64,000 nt of DNA from Anaerobiospirillum sp. NML120448 (GTDB lineage: Bacteria; Pseudomonadota; Gammaproteobacteria; Enterobacterales; Succinivibrionaceae): the NCBI RefSeq assembly GCF_023050945.1, contig NZ_JALKIM010000004.1:1-64000 (forward strand), given 5' to 3'. Under the pieces are notes generated by a model. The model was not told the DNA's origin and did no database searches. It saw only the letters and a list, made by a program, of their open reading frames with translations. The position numbers and the translations under genes were made by a program. Positions 46,990 to 55,317 of this stretch are shown here, piece after piece (positions within the stretch are counted from its first letter, which is position 1; each line of letters opens with the position of its first letter).

Positions 46990-47544
46990 ATGAAAGACTT
47001 AAAAAATAATCAGCTCTATCAAAAAATTAGTAATAGCTTTAACGGCGCAGGCTTTGAGGAGAACATTGCCACTACTCAAGGTTTTATTTTAGGTGTCATT
47101 TGTCGTGGCCATGGTGCTTCTGACAATAAGGCTTTGACCCTTACTTGCGAAATTTTAAATGGCGGTAACGCTGTTGGCGGTAGCGGCATTGCTCTTTTTA
47201 CCACTATGCTTATCGAGCTTGAGCGTCAATTAAAAGACCAAAAGGTAGAACTCTTTATTCCAACTAAAAAAGAGCAGGCACAAAAATCAGTACGCTTACA
47301 AACAGCTGCTGATATTGCCTATGGCTTTATGCTCGGCTTATGCTGTGAGGGTAATCCTGTGGCAGGTTCTATTGTTGATAGTGACTATGTAGAGAAAAAC
47401 GCCAATCTCAAAGACTATATGAAGTTTATCGACTTTTTCAAGGAAATCGATGTTAATGATGACTTCTCAGAGGATGACTTTAATGATGTAGTGGAGAACT
47501 TACACTCCATGATTCAAGAAATTTATACTCTGCTCAATAAATAA
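46990..47544 (+). CDS. UPF0149 family protein, YgfB-like
   Basis: 184 residues (E. coli YgfB 192), all-helical. The family signature appears as TTQGFILGVICRGHGASDN near the N-terminus and AADIAYGFMLGLCCEG in the middle, followed by the acidic helix FFKEIDVNDDFSEDDFNDVVENLHSMIQEI. In E. coli and Pseudomonas YgfB has been linked to antiterminator control and drug tolerance, but a general role is unsettled. It lies downstream of the nitrilase gene on the same strand; whether they form an operon is unclear. A GC-rich repeat island follows. Confidence 0.85.
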   Translation: MKDLKNNQLYQKISNSFNGAGFEENIATTQGFILGVICRGHGASDNKALTLTCEILNGGNAVGGSGIALFTTMLIELERQLKDQKVELFIPTKKEQAQKSVRLQTAADIAYGFMLGLCCEGNPVAGSIVDSDYVEKNANLKDYMKFIDFFKEIDVNDDFSEDDFNDVVENLHSMIQEIYTLLNK

Positions 47545-47559
47545 AGCCCTCCCCAGCAC

Positions 47560-47775
47560 TAAATTGGCTATGAGCCAGCAAAAAGCCTTGGCTCTTTGCT
47601 GGCCCTTGGGCCTTGGCCACAAGCCAAGGCTCATGGCCCAGGGCCAACAAGCTCTCTCCTGGGCTGAGCACTTCCATGCCTATTTTATGGAGTGCAAGCT
47701 TTGTCCTGCCTGCCTACATACCTGGCAGGCGGGCAGGCGGGCTACCTACCTGGCTAGCCAGCTAGCTGGCTGTTA
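47560..47775. repeat. GC-rich stutter island between ygfB-like and uvrB
   Basis: First a TTGGCC/AAGGCC part (47575-47660), then CCTGCCTGCC with GGCAGGCGGGCAGG and GCTAGCCAGCTAGCTGGC (47690-47775). It abuts the uvrB stop codon and could fold into a strong hairpin at the 3' end of uvrB mRNA. A 70-codon frame across it is not credible. Confidence 0.6.
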
Positions 47776-49980
47776 GCTACTGGTAAGTTCACTCTCAAGA
47801 TCTCGACCAGGCTTTAATAAGAGCACTAGCTCTAAAGCTTTCATCCTATCTCTTAATACGGCAGCCTCTTCAAATTTAAGATCGCGCACTAATTCCAACA
47901 TTTGTTTTTGAATAAGCTCAATTTCTTTGCTTAACTCTTGGGCTGTTGGCAAGTAGCGGGCACTGATTGGATCTTTTAATAGGTCACGAATGGCCTTTTC
48001 ATTGAGCAAGGACAAGGCTTTAATATCAAATACTTTGTTAGTGTCACTAGCTTTTTGATTAGAGCGCTTGGTACCTTTAAGGCTATCGATACCATTTTGT
48101 TGCTCCCATTGAGCACGGGATTGAGATGGCATGGCTCTCTTTTCTAGAGGTACCTTAAACACCTCTGAATTGGTAATAGCCAATTCCATAACATCAACAA
48201 TTTTCTTTTTAATTTGCTTAGGCTCAATGCCATGCTCTTTGTTGTACTCATCTTGAATTTGGCGGCGACGTTTTGTTTCATTAATAGTCTGAGCCATAGA
48301 GTCAGTAATTTTATCAGCATAGAAGATAGCCATGCCATCAACATTACGAGCTGCACGACCTACAGTCTGAATTAACGAACGACTAGAGCGTAAAAAGCCC
48401 TCTTTATCAGCATCTAACACTGCTACTAAGGACACCTCAGGAATATCTAAGCCCTCACGTAACAAGTTAATACCAATCAAAGCATCAAACTCACCTAAAC
48501 GTAAATCTCTAATAATATCCATACGCTCTACAGCGTCGATATCAGAGTGCATATAACGCACTCTTAGGCCATGCTCGGTTAAATAGGAGGTTAATTCCTC
48601 GGCCATTTTCTTGGTTAAAGTTGTGACTAAAGTACGCTCATTTTTTTGAGCTCGCACTCTAATCTCTGACATAACATCATCAACTTGAGTAGCTACAGGA
48701 CGAACCTCAATAATAGGGTCTAAAAGGCCTGTTGGTCGAATTAACTGCTCTACCACCTGCGAGGAAAGGTCAATCTCATACTGAGCAGGCGTTGCTGAAA
48801 CATAGATAGTTTGCGGCTGCATACGGGCAAATTCTTCAAACTTTAAAGGTCTGTTGTCATAAGCCGATGGCAGACGGAAACCAAATTGAATTAAATTGTC
48901 CTTTCGGGAGCGATCACCTTTATACATGGCTCCAATTTGAGGAACGGTAACATGTGACTCATCGATGATTAACAAGCCATCTTTAGGCAAGTAATCAAAC
49001 AGACATGGTGGAGCTTCGCCACTTTTACGACCAGTTAAATAGCGTGAATAGTTCTCAATTCCTGAGCAATACCCCACTTCATTAATCATCTCAATATCAT
49101 ATTGAGTGCGCTCTCTAATTCTTTGCTCTTCAAGTAATTTGTTATGAGCTAAGAAATAATCACAACGGTCTTTTAGATCTACTTTGATTTGCTCTACAGC
49201 ATTAAGCAAGATATCCCTTGGCGTTACATAGTGGGTTTTAGGAAAGACAGTAAAGCGTGGTAACTGACACTCAATAGCGCCTGTTAAAGGATCAAACTTG
49301 CTAATACGATCAATTTCATCATCAAAGAGCTCTACCCTAATAGCATAGCCATCAGATTCAGCTGGGAAAATGTCAATCACATCGCCTCTTACTCTAAATG
49401 TAGAACGAGCAAACTCTATATCGTTACGTACATATTGCAAGGCCGCTAAGCGATCAATAATTTGCCTTTGAGTAATTTGCTCTCCTCGTGAGATGTGTAA
49501 CATCATCTTTAAATAAGTTTCTGGCTCACCCAAGCCATAAATAGCCGATACAGAACAAACAACAATGGTATCTCGGCGCTCCATGAGGGCCTTGGTGGCA
49601 CTAAGGCGCATTTGGTCAATATGATCATTGACCTTGGCATCTTTTTCAATAAAGGTATCAGTAGCTGCTACATAGGCCTCAGGCTGATAATAATCATAAT
49701 AAGAAACAAAATACTCAACAGCATTATGAGGAAAGAACTCTTTCATCTCACCATAAAGCTGAGCAGCCAAAGTCTTATTATGAGACAAAATCATAGTAGG
49801 ACGATTTAAAGCAGCAATGACATTAGCCATAGTAAAGGTCTTACCAGAGCCAGTTACACCTAATAAGGTCTGAGCTTTATCGCCTGCAATCACACCATTG
49901 ACCAGCTTATCAATGGCTTGTACTTGATCTCCTGCTGCCTTAAAAGGTGCTACCAATTGAAAGTTATTTTTAACTGCCAC
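47773..49980 (-). CDS. uvrB: Excinuclease ABC subunit B
   Basis: The helicase-like damage-verification subunit of nucleotide excision repair. It has 735 residues (E. coli 673). Walker A GVTGSGKT (41-48), the beta-hairpin region [15 protein letters not shown] (about 90-105), [11 protein letters not shown] (about 345), TVGRAARN (motif VI) and the C-terminal UVR domain ([20 protein letters not shown]) that binds UvrC are all present. The extra length lies mainly in the linker between the helicase core and the UVR domain (about 610-680, [15 protein letters not shown]). The start is GTG with AGAGGG 8 bases upstream. It is monocistronic; the gene ends at a GC-rich palindromic island. Confidence 0.97.
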   Translation of the reverse strand: MAVKNNFQLVAPFKAAGDQVQAIDKLVNGVIAGDKAQTLLGVTGSGKTFTMANVIAALNRPTMILSHNKTLAAQLYGEMKEFFPHNAVEYFVSYYDYYQPEAYVAATDTFIEKDAKVNDHIDQMRLSATKALMERRDTIVVCSVSAIYGLGEPETYLKMMLHISRGEQITQRQIIDRLAALQYVRNDIEFARSTFRVRGDVIDIFPAESDGYAIRVELFDDEIDRISKFDPLTGAIECQLPRFTVFPKTHYVTPRDILLNAVEQIKVDLKDRCDYFLAHNKLLEEQRIRERTQYDIEMINEVGYCSGIENYSRYLTGRKSGEAPPCLFDYLPKDGLLIIDESHVTVPQIGAMYKGDRSRKDNLIQFGFRLPSAYDNRPLKFEEFARMQPQTIYVSATPAQYEIDLSSQVVEQLIRPTGLLDPIIEVRPVATQVDDVMSEIRVRAQKNERTLVTTLTKKMAEELTSYLTEHGLRVRYMHSDIDAVERMDIIRDLRLGEFDALIGINLLREGLDIPEVSLVAVLDADKEGFLRSSRSLIQTVGRAARNVDGMAIFYADKITDSMAQTINETKRRRQIQDEYNKEHGIEPKQIKKKIVDVMELAITNSEVFKVPLEKRAMPSQSRAQWEQQNGIDSLKGTKRSNQKASDTNKVFDIKALSLLNEKAIRDLLKDPISARYLPTAQELSKEIELIQKQMLELVRDLKFEEAAVLRDRMKALELVLLLKPGRDLESELTSS

Positions 49981-50145
49981 TAATAATACCCTCTAGAAAT
50001 ATTGGCCCTATATTGTAATGATCTCAGTTCGTGATTAGCGCTTGATCTTGATAGCGCAACTCAAGAGATAGTGTAATCTGGGTCGACGTTAAGCTATTTA
50101 AATTAACTAAATTCCAACCACAGAGAGCTTTAATGTTTTTTCCAT

Positions 50146-50183
50146 AAAAAAAACCTTGTTTTTTCGCGAATAAAACAAGGTTT
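50146..50183 (-). terminator. Terminator of the YjfB-like gene
   Basis: AAACCTTGTTTT/AAAACAAGGTTT has a 9-base loop and is followed on the minus strand by TTTTT. Confidence 0.88.
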
Positions 50184-50226
50184 CTACATATTATATTGTT
50201 GTTATAATTTTAGCACAAAATCATTC

Positions 50227-50424
50227 TTATGCGTAAACATCAACAGAAGAGCCAACGCTGCCAGAGGCCTTTGGAGCAGAAGCGTTGATTTGCTCAACTG
50301 ACTGAGCGGTGCTCTCAAGTAACTGTAAAGCTGCTTTGCCCTGCTGTTCGGTGGCACGCTTAGTCATGGCTACGCTTAAAGCCTCAAAACCAAAGTTTGC
50401 GCTGGTACCAGTAATGCTGCTCAT
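50227..50424 (-). CDS. Putative motility protein, YjfB-like
   Basis: A 65-residue protein resembling the YjfB-like 'putative motility protein' family: a short N-terminal stretch, the core ALSVAMTKRATEQQGKAALQLLESTAQ, and a Ser/Gly tail. These small proteins belong to flagellar regulons but their role is not established. TTAGGAG lies 8 bases upstream of the ATG. A sigma-28-like promoter is at 50461-50488 and a strong terminator follows, so it is a complete single-gene unit of flagellar type. Confidence 0.82.
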   Translation of the reverse strand: MSSITGTSANFGFEALSVAMTKRATEQQGKAALQLLESTAQSVEQINASAPKASGSVGSSVDVYA

Positions 50425-50460
50425 GGTTATCTCCTAATAAGAAGCAATTTCATATTGTTT

Positions 50461-50488
50461 TTAACGGCAAAAATAGCCTCAATTTTTA
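50461..50488 (-). promoter_or_regulatory. Sigma-28 (FliA)-like promoter
   Basis: On the minus strand TAAAAATT is followed after 12 bases by GCCGTTAA (consensus TAAAGTTT-N11-GCCGATAA; 6 of 8 and 7 of 8 matches, spacer one longer). The start codon lies 36 bases downstream. Confidence 0.55.
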
Positions 50489-50630
50489 GTAAAAATTCTA
50501 GCCACTTTCACCGCATCAACGAAGAACATACTAAGATCCAAGATTTCCTGAATCACAAGTATTATAGCTAAGCAATATATGTACAAACTTAGAATCATGC
50601 TTATCTATACGAAAATTTTTACTTAATTAC

Positions 50631-50677
50631 AAAAAAAATGCTCAACCTAAAGCTTAAGATTGAGCATTTTTTTAAAT
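50631..50677. terminator. Terminator of glk
   Basis: AAATGCTCAA/TTGAGCATTT is flanked by A8 and T7, so it is bidirectional; it ends the minus-strand glk gene. Confidence 0.9.
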
Positions 50678-50707
50678 CAAAGTTTACTAAAGCTTATAGC
50701 TTGCAAC

Positions 50708-51685
50708 TTATAGCACTGCACCTAACTCTTGACGTAAGGTAGCAGCAGCACCCATTAAGCCAGCCTTTGGCTCAGTAATAACGTAAGTAGGAATATTAGA
50801 TAAGTAGCTCTTAAAGCGGCCCTTATCCTCAAAAGCCTCACGGAACTTAGATTCTTTGAAGAACTCTAAGAATCTTGGTACTACACCACCAGCTACATAC
50901 ACACCACCAAAGGTACCTAAGGTAAGAGCTAAGTTACCACCGAAACGACCCATTAAGCGGCAGAAGGTGCTTAAAGCCTCTAAACAATCAGGATCTGGGT
51001 TAGCACTTAAAGCAGAAGCGGTAATATCAGCAGGAGTAAGACCAGTTCTTAAACGCTCATTACGCATAGCAATGGCCTCATAGAGGTTTAATAAACCAGG
51101 GCCTGATAACACACGCTCAGCTGAAACGTGGCCAATACGAGCACGTAAGGCAATTAAAATCATATCCTCTGACATATTGGCAGGAGCTAAATCAACGTGA
51201 CCACCCTCGCCAGAAAGAGGGATCCAGCGATCACCACTCTTAATTAAGTGAGCTACACCTAAACCAGTACCAGCACCATATACAGCAATAGGAGCATCAG
51301 CTACTGGTTCGCCCTCACCAATCTTAACCATAGACTTTTTATCAATACAGGTAACTGACATACACATGGCAGTAAAGTCATTAATAACTAACAAAGTTTC
51401 TAAGCCGAGATTTTCCTTAAGCTCTCTTTTAGAAAACTCCCAAGGATTGTTAGTCATCTTGATATAGTCTTGATTTACAGGGCAAGCAATTGCGATACAA
51501 GCAGCATTAAACTGAGCCTTAGTCTCTTGTCTAAACTTCTGAATAACAGACTCTAAAGAATCATTCTCCAAAGCAGAGTAAATAATAGGATCAGATAAAG
51601 AACCATCTGCTAAATTACAAATAGCTAAACGGGCATTGGTACCACCAATATCACCAACTAAAGCTTGACCTGTTAAAGTAGTCAT
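50708..51685 (-). CDS. glk: Glucokinase
   Basis: It phosphorylates glucose to glucose 6-phosphate with ATP. The 325-residue product (E. coli 321) begins TGQALVGDIGGTNARLAI with the phosphate-1 motif, and has the sugar-binding NDFTAMCMS, the GAGTGLGVA loop, SGEGGHVDLAP with the catalytic-region glutamate, and the adenosine motif YVAGGVVPRF. I choose the ATG at 51685 because GCGGAG lies upstream with a 6-base spacing; a longer in-frame start at 51727 adds an unrelated Phe-rich N-terminus. It is monocistronic. Upstream (51821-51972) there are repeated TTAAGGTTAATAT words of unknown meaning. Confidence 0.96.
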   Translation of the reverse strand: MTTLTGQALVGDIGGTNARLAICNLADGSLSDPIIYSALENDSLESVIQKFRQETKAQFNAACIAIACPVNQDYIKMTNNPWEFSKRELKENLGLETLLVINDFTAMCMSVTCIDKKSMVKIGEGEPVADAPIAVYGAGTGLGVAHLIKSGDRWIPLSGEGGHVDLAPANMSEDMILIALRARIGHVSAERVLSGPGLLNLYEAIAMRNERLRTGLTPADITASALSANPDPDCLEALSTFCRLMGRFGGNLALTLGTFGGVYVAGGVVPRFLEFFKESKFREAFEDKGRFKSYLSNIPTYVITEPKAGLMGAAATLRQELGAVL

Positions 51686-51727
51686 AAAAAACTCCGCAAA
51701 TCCAGACTTGCAAAAAAACACAAACAC

Positions 51728-52193
51728 AACTAAAACATTGTTTTAAACAATAGTTAGATATTAGCAAAAGCAAAGATAAAGCGCTGGCTCATTTTGCAAA
51801 ATTGTAAAGAATGAAAACTATTAAGGTTAATATAGTGTACAAATACTAAAAAACTTATTAATCCCCTGCGCTTTATTCCTATCTTAAAAAGAGTGCAAAT
51901 AATAGCAATATAGTGTTATTAGTTTCATAAAAGCTTGTCTTAGAGCTTTAGCTTCTTAAGGTTAATATGGTGCATTAGCAAAAGCGCAAAACAAGGCACA
52001 GCGCACAGTCATACTAGCTTCAATTAAGCTCAATCTTTTAGCCATCCATATATTAGAGATTAACCATGAATCAGCACATAAGTGTTGCACTATATTTTGC
52101 ATTCATGGCTTAAAAACCATAGTTTAATGGCACTACAATTTTAGCCCCTGGTTATGCACGTATATTATTTATACATACCATGCAAAAGGCAAT
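51728..52193. other. Gap upstream of glk with repeated words and hairpins
   Basis: TTAAGGTTAATATAGTG (51821-51837) recurs as TTAAGGTTAATATGGTG (51956-51972), with a further AATATAGTG near 51907. Hairpins include CCATGAAT/ATTCATGG (52064-52108). No gene is seen; a short RNA ending at the terminator 52194-52227 is possible. Confidence 0.4.
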
Positions 52194-52227
52194 AAAAAAG
52201 GCCAAGTTTCGCGCTTGACCTTTTTTT
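52194..52227 (+). terminator. Intrinsic terminator just before a Shine-Dalgarno
   Basis: AAAAGGCCAAG pairs with CTTGACCTTTT (one mismatch), followed by a run of Ts. The next bases are a perfect AGGAGGA, so it sits as a potential on/off switch in front of the small ORFs. Confidence 0.8.
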
Positions 52228-52244
52228 AAATAGGAGGATTGTCT

Positions 52245-52259
52245 ATGAAAAGGAGTTAA
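52245..52259 (+). CDS. Four-codon leader ORF (MKRS)
   Basis: ATG AAA AGG AGT TAA, preceded by AGGAGGA at 52232-52238. Its own codons AGG AGT form the Shine-Dalgarno (AGGAG, 52251-52255) of the next ORF, so translation of the two should be coupled. Too short to be tested by homology. Confidence 0.3.
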   Translation: MKRS

Positions 52260-52262
52260 ACT

Positions 52263-52451
52263 ATGAGTTTAGTTAGTTTCAAAACGACCACTTTGCTCTG
52301 TTCGTTTCGATGGGTATATGATACCAAATTTGAGACTTGGATCAAGCTTTTTATAAAATTTTTTTTAAAGATTTTTTACCTGTTATCGGTAACACTTTTT
52401 CTTGCAAAATCTGATTGCTTAGCCATTTATATGCATTTTAAGGCCTTATAA
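52263..52451 (+). CDS. Small hydrophobic, possibly membrane-inserted protein
   Basis: 62 residues with one probable membrane helix (LFIKFFLKIFYLLSVTLFLA), lysines on its N-terminal side and two cysteines outside. I recognise no family. The support is translational context: AGGAG 7 bases before the ATG, a coupled four-codon leader, and a terminator upstream. Size and hydrophobicity recall type I toxin or stress-induced small membrane proteins, but nothing proves that. It may be spurious. Confidence 0.4.
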   Translation: MSLVSFKTTTLLCSFRWVYDTKFETWIKLFIKFFLKIFYLLSVTLFLAKSDCLAIYMHFKAL

Positions 52452-52695
52452 AAAATTTTTTAATGATACAAATGTTACAAAAAATTGCCTACTTATGGTC
52501 TTTTTTGCGTATTTGACAAAGCCAAAATAAAGGCAAATTTAATTTAAGTTTGCTTCTTTGCATGATTGCAACAATTTTTTGCATTGTTATTACATTTTCG
52601 CTATCACTAAGTACTGCTTAAAGATTAAAGCAACGAGCGGTAAACAAAAATGGTAAACTTATGCCCACATTTCATGGTTGTAAGGATGTTTTGTT

Positions 52696-53919
52696 GTGAT
52701 TAACAAGTTATGCCTCTTCTTAGGCACTACTATCTTACTTAGCTCCCTATTCTCACTTAGTTATGCATCTTCTTTTGCTCAGCTTGCCCAGGCTGAAACT
52801 AGCGCTACTGCCACTGCTGCTGCTACAGATGCCTCAACTGCAGCTGCCACTGCAGCCACTGCAGCCTCTGCTGCTACGGAGCAGAGCGAACAAACTCAAG
52901 CTCTAGCAGCGCCCGCACCAGAGCTTAACAAGCAGCACGAGAGAGCCATGGCAAACTCAATAGTATGCTTGCCTATAATGACTCATGAGCAGGTGCCTTT
53001 ATATATTCGCCCGCAACAGTGTTATGAGCTTCAAGGCGGTAATGTCATTAATGGTAATCTTACCGTTCAAGGTAAACTCTTTATTAAGGCAGGCCGCAAG
53101 GTTTCATTAACCTCAGGCAATAGTATTACTGTTAGTAATGGTGGCCAATTTGAAATAAGAGGTGAGCTTGATTTAAAAGAGCGCAGCGCTATTAATATTG
53201 ATCATAATAGTAGCTTTAACTGTACTGGTTTACTGTATATGAGTCAGGGCAGTCAATTTAATACCCGTGGCACCACTGAAATTAAAAATTTAGGCAAAAT
53301 TTTGATTGAGCCTAATAGCCAAATTATTTTTAGTGATCTTACTAAATTTCGTAATAGCGGTCAGATAGCTTTAAATACTGCTATTTGGGAAGTACGCAAT
53401 AAAGGCGAATTGAACAACTCAGGTACTATAGATTTATTAGATGGCTCACGCTTACAATTCCTTGATAAAAGCAAATTTATCAATGCAGGAAAAACTAATT
53501 TAAACGCTCAAAGCCAATTGAGCTTTATTGATTATGCTCGCTTTGAGAGTAGACGTATGTTTGCTCCTAAAGGCATTGTTACTTTAGCTCGCAATAGCGT
53601 GTTTGAAAATTTAGCTTCTTTTAAACAGCAAAAAGGCTCCTCGCTCATCATTCGTGACAATGCTCAATTACTCAACAATCATACCTTTGAGTTGTCAGGA
53701 GCGGCCACCTTTACTGGTAGTGCACGTATTCTTAATGATGGTGTCTTTGCTGTTAAAAAAGCTGCCCAAGTTCATACTGAGCAAATGGCAGTCATGATTA
53801 ATACTGGCACCTTTAGAAACGAAGGTGGTGCCTTTACCATTGATAATCAAAACAACTTTATCAACGACAACATTGTCTCAGGCCACGAAAGCCGCACCCA
53901 AGGCCGTCACCGCCTCTAA
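52696..53919 (+). CDS. Secreted beta-repeat protein with an Ala/Thr-rich linker
   Basis: A 407-residue exported protein. The signal peptide (about 1-28, ending SYASSFA) is followed by an Ala/Thr/Ser-rich low-complexity linker (about 33-75). Residues about 110-400 form irregular repeats of roughly 18-22 residues with alternating hydrophobics and Asn/Gly turns: GGNVINGNLTVQGKLFIKAG, GGQFEIRGELDLKERSAINI, GSQFNTRGTTEIKNLGKILI, ARILNDGVFAVKKAAQV. These look like a right-handed beta-helix as in adhesins or polysaccharide-binding proteins. No catalytic motif is seen. The start is GTG with AAGGA 9 bases upstream. A stem without T-run follows the stop. Confidence 0.85.
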   Translation: MINKLCLFLGTTILLSSLFSLSYASSFAQLAQAETSATATAAATDASTAAATAATAASAATEQSEQTQALAAPAPELNKQHERAMANSIVCLPIMTHEQVPLYIRPQQCYELQGGNVINGNLTVQGKLFIKAGRKVSLTSGNSITVSNGGQFEIRGELDLKERSAINIDHNSSFNCTGLLYMSQGSQFNTRGTTEIKNLGKILIEPNSQIIFSDLTKFRNSGQIALNTAIWEVRNKGELNNSGTIDLLDGSRLQFLDKSKFINAGKTNLNAQSQLSFIDYARFESRRMFAPKGIVTLARNSVFENLASFKQQKGSSLIIRDNAQLLNNHTFELSGAATFTGSARILNDGVFAVKKAAQVHTEQMAVMINTGTFRNEGGAFTIDNQNNFINDNIVSGHESRTQGRHRL

Positions 53920-53926
53920 ATATTAC

Positions 53927-53951
53927 GCCCAAGCTATCTGTTAGCTTGGGC
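53927..53951. repeat. Inverted repeat after the beta-repeat gene
   Basis: GCCCAAGCTA and TAGCTTGGGC are separated by 5 bases. No T-run, so its role as a terminator is doubtful. Confidence 0.6.
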
Positions 53952-54281
53952 TACACCTCCAGCCCTACCCTAAAAACCCACCATACTCACAGCACTTTTG
54001 CTGTTAGAGCAGCTAAACCATACCTTAGCCAAATCCCTCTTACCTTTAGTCTGTAGCACTACTACTTATTAACAGCCACCACGATTTAAGCTTTGCTAAA
54101 TGTATTGCTACCTAGGCTAATACTATAGCTGTGGTTATGTACCTTATAAGCTCTATTAGGCAGTGGCCTCATTGGCCTTACTTTTGGGAAAGGGCATGGT
54201 GCTTTGTGCACGTATTTCATGAGAGTAAGGGGAGTTTTTAGGGGCAAAATTGTGAAGTAAATCGGAATATTACGCAAAAAT

Positions 54282-54295
54282 CGCAAACGGTTACG
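54282..54295 (+). promoter_or_regulatory. LacI-family operator-like site O1
   Basis: CGCAAACGGTTACG resembles the palindromic CGCAAnCGnTTGCG sites of LacI regulators. It lies just upstream of a -10 TATAAT (54317-54322) and would overlap the -35, suiting repression of the epimerase gene. Confidence 0.6.
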
Positions 54296-54316
54296 GTATT
54301 TTTTATCGCTTAGGCT

Positions 54317-54322
54317 TATAAT
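54317..54322 (+). promoter_or_regulatory. -10 element of the epimerase gene
   Basis: A perfect TATAAT about 150 bases before the ATG; the -35 position is covered by the operator-like site. Confidence 0.5.
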
Positions 54323-54471
54323 CAAAATATGCAGTTTAATACTTCAAATTTTAAAGGTCAGCTCTTTTAGGGAAATTGCGTATAAGCACCCATAGGCAAA
54401 CAAGAGCTACCGTGATTAAAACTGCACTTGTCATCAGGTAGTTTGCGTTTTTTTGTTTTCTTGAGGTTGTT

Positions 54472-55185
54472 ATGCTTGAAGAGTTAAAAGAGCAGGTTTT
54501 TAAAGCTAATCTAGATTTACCTAAGCATGGTTTAGTTACTTTTACTTGGGGTAATGTTTCTGGTATTGACCGTGAAAAAGGCTTAGTTGTAATCAAGCCA
54601 TCAGGCGTTGATTATGAGACTATGAAAGCCTCTGATATGGTGGTCGTAGATCTTAAGACTGGTAAAAAGGTCGAGGGTGATTTAAATCCATCTACAGATA
54701 CTGATACCCACTTAGAGCTTTATCGTGCTAGTGAAGATATTAATGGTATTGTTCACACTCACTCACGCAATGCTACTTCTTGGGCACAAGCTGGTTTAGA
54801 CATTCCAGCTTTAGGTACCACTGGTGCTGATTATTTCTATGGTGCTATTCCTTGCACCCGCTTAATGTCTGACGATGAAATCAATGGCCAATATGAAGCT
54901 GAGACTGGCAAAGTAATTATTGAGACCTTTAAGGATCGCAATATTAACTTCAAAGATGTACCAGCAGTATTAGTTCACTCTCATGGCCCTTTTGCTTGGG
55001 GTAAGAGCCCAGCTAACGCTGTTTACAATGCTGTAGTACTAGAAGAAATTGCTTATATGGCTTTCCACACTTTTGTACTCAAGCAAGGTTATCTCAAGCC
55101 AATGCAACAAACCCTCTTAAATAAGCATTACTTACGTAAGCATGGTGCTAATGCTTATTATGGTCAAAAAGGCCAAGAACACTAG
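54472..55185 (+). CDS. L-ribulose-5-phosphate 4-epimerase (AraD/UlaF/SgbE family)
   Basis: It interconverts L-ribulose 5-phosphate and D-xylulose 5-phosphate, feeding pentoses or ascorbate into the pentose phosphate pathway. 237 residues (E. coli paralogues 228-231). The fold signature is clear: [37 protein letters not shown] with Asp76, and Zn ligands His95 and His97 in [15 protein letters not shown] plus His171 in [11 protein letters not shown]. Which of the three E. coli paralogues it matches cannot be decided, so I give no symbol. TTGAGG precedes the ATG. It stands alone, with the operator-like site upstream and a LacI gene convergent downstream, suggesting local substrate-dependent control. 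Confidence 0.95.
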   Translation: MLEELKEQVFKANLDLPKHGLVTFTWGNVSGIDREKGLVVIKPSGVDYETMKASDMVVVDLKTGKKVEGDLNPSTDTDTHLELYRASEDINGIVHTHSRNATSWAQAGLDIPALGTTGADYFYGAIPCTRLMSDDEINGQYEAETGKVIIETFKDRNINFKDVPAVLVHSHGPFAWGKSPANAVYNAVVLEEIAYMAFHTFVLKQGYLKPMQQTLLNKHYLRKHGANAYYGQKGQEH

Positions 55186-55220
55186 TTAACCTCTAATCAT
55201 CCTCAAATAAGTAACACGAT

Positions 55221-55252
55221 AAAGTAGAGCTTTTGTTAAGCTCTACTTTTTT
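55221..55252 (+). terminator. Terminator of the epimerase gene
   Basis: AAAGTAGAGCTT/AAGCTCTACTTT is followed by TTT. Confidence 0.9.
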
Positions 55253-55265
55253 ACGGCTTGTAAAT

Positions 55266-55313
55266 AAAAAACACTCAAGGCTGCTTAATGTTGAGCACTT
55301 GAGTGTTTTTTCT
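55266..55313 (-). terminator. Terminator of the LacI gene
   Basis: AAAAACACTCAAG/CTTGAGTGTTTTT with a long loop; the minus strand reads into a T-rich tract. Confidence 0.85.
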
Positions 55314-55317
55314 TTTA

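Larger units (their letters stand above)
53952..54471. other. Regulatory gap upstream of the epimerase gene
   Basis: No gene is seen. It holds a LacI-type operator (54282-54295) and a perfect -10 TATAAT (54317-54322). Confidence 0.5.

Noticed and set aside
47564-47776. 70-codon plus-strand ORF
   Set aside because: Low-complexity translation of the GC-rich island overlapping the uvrB end.
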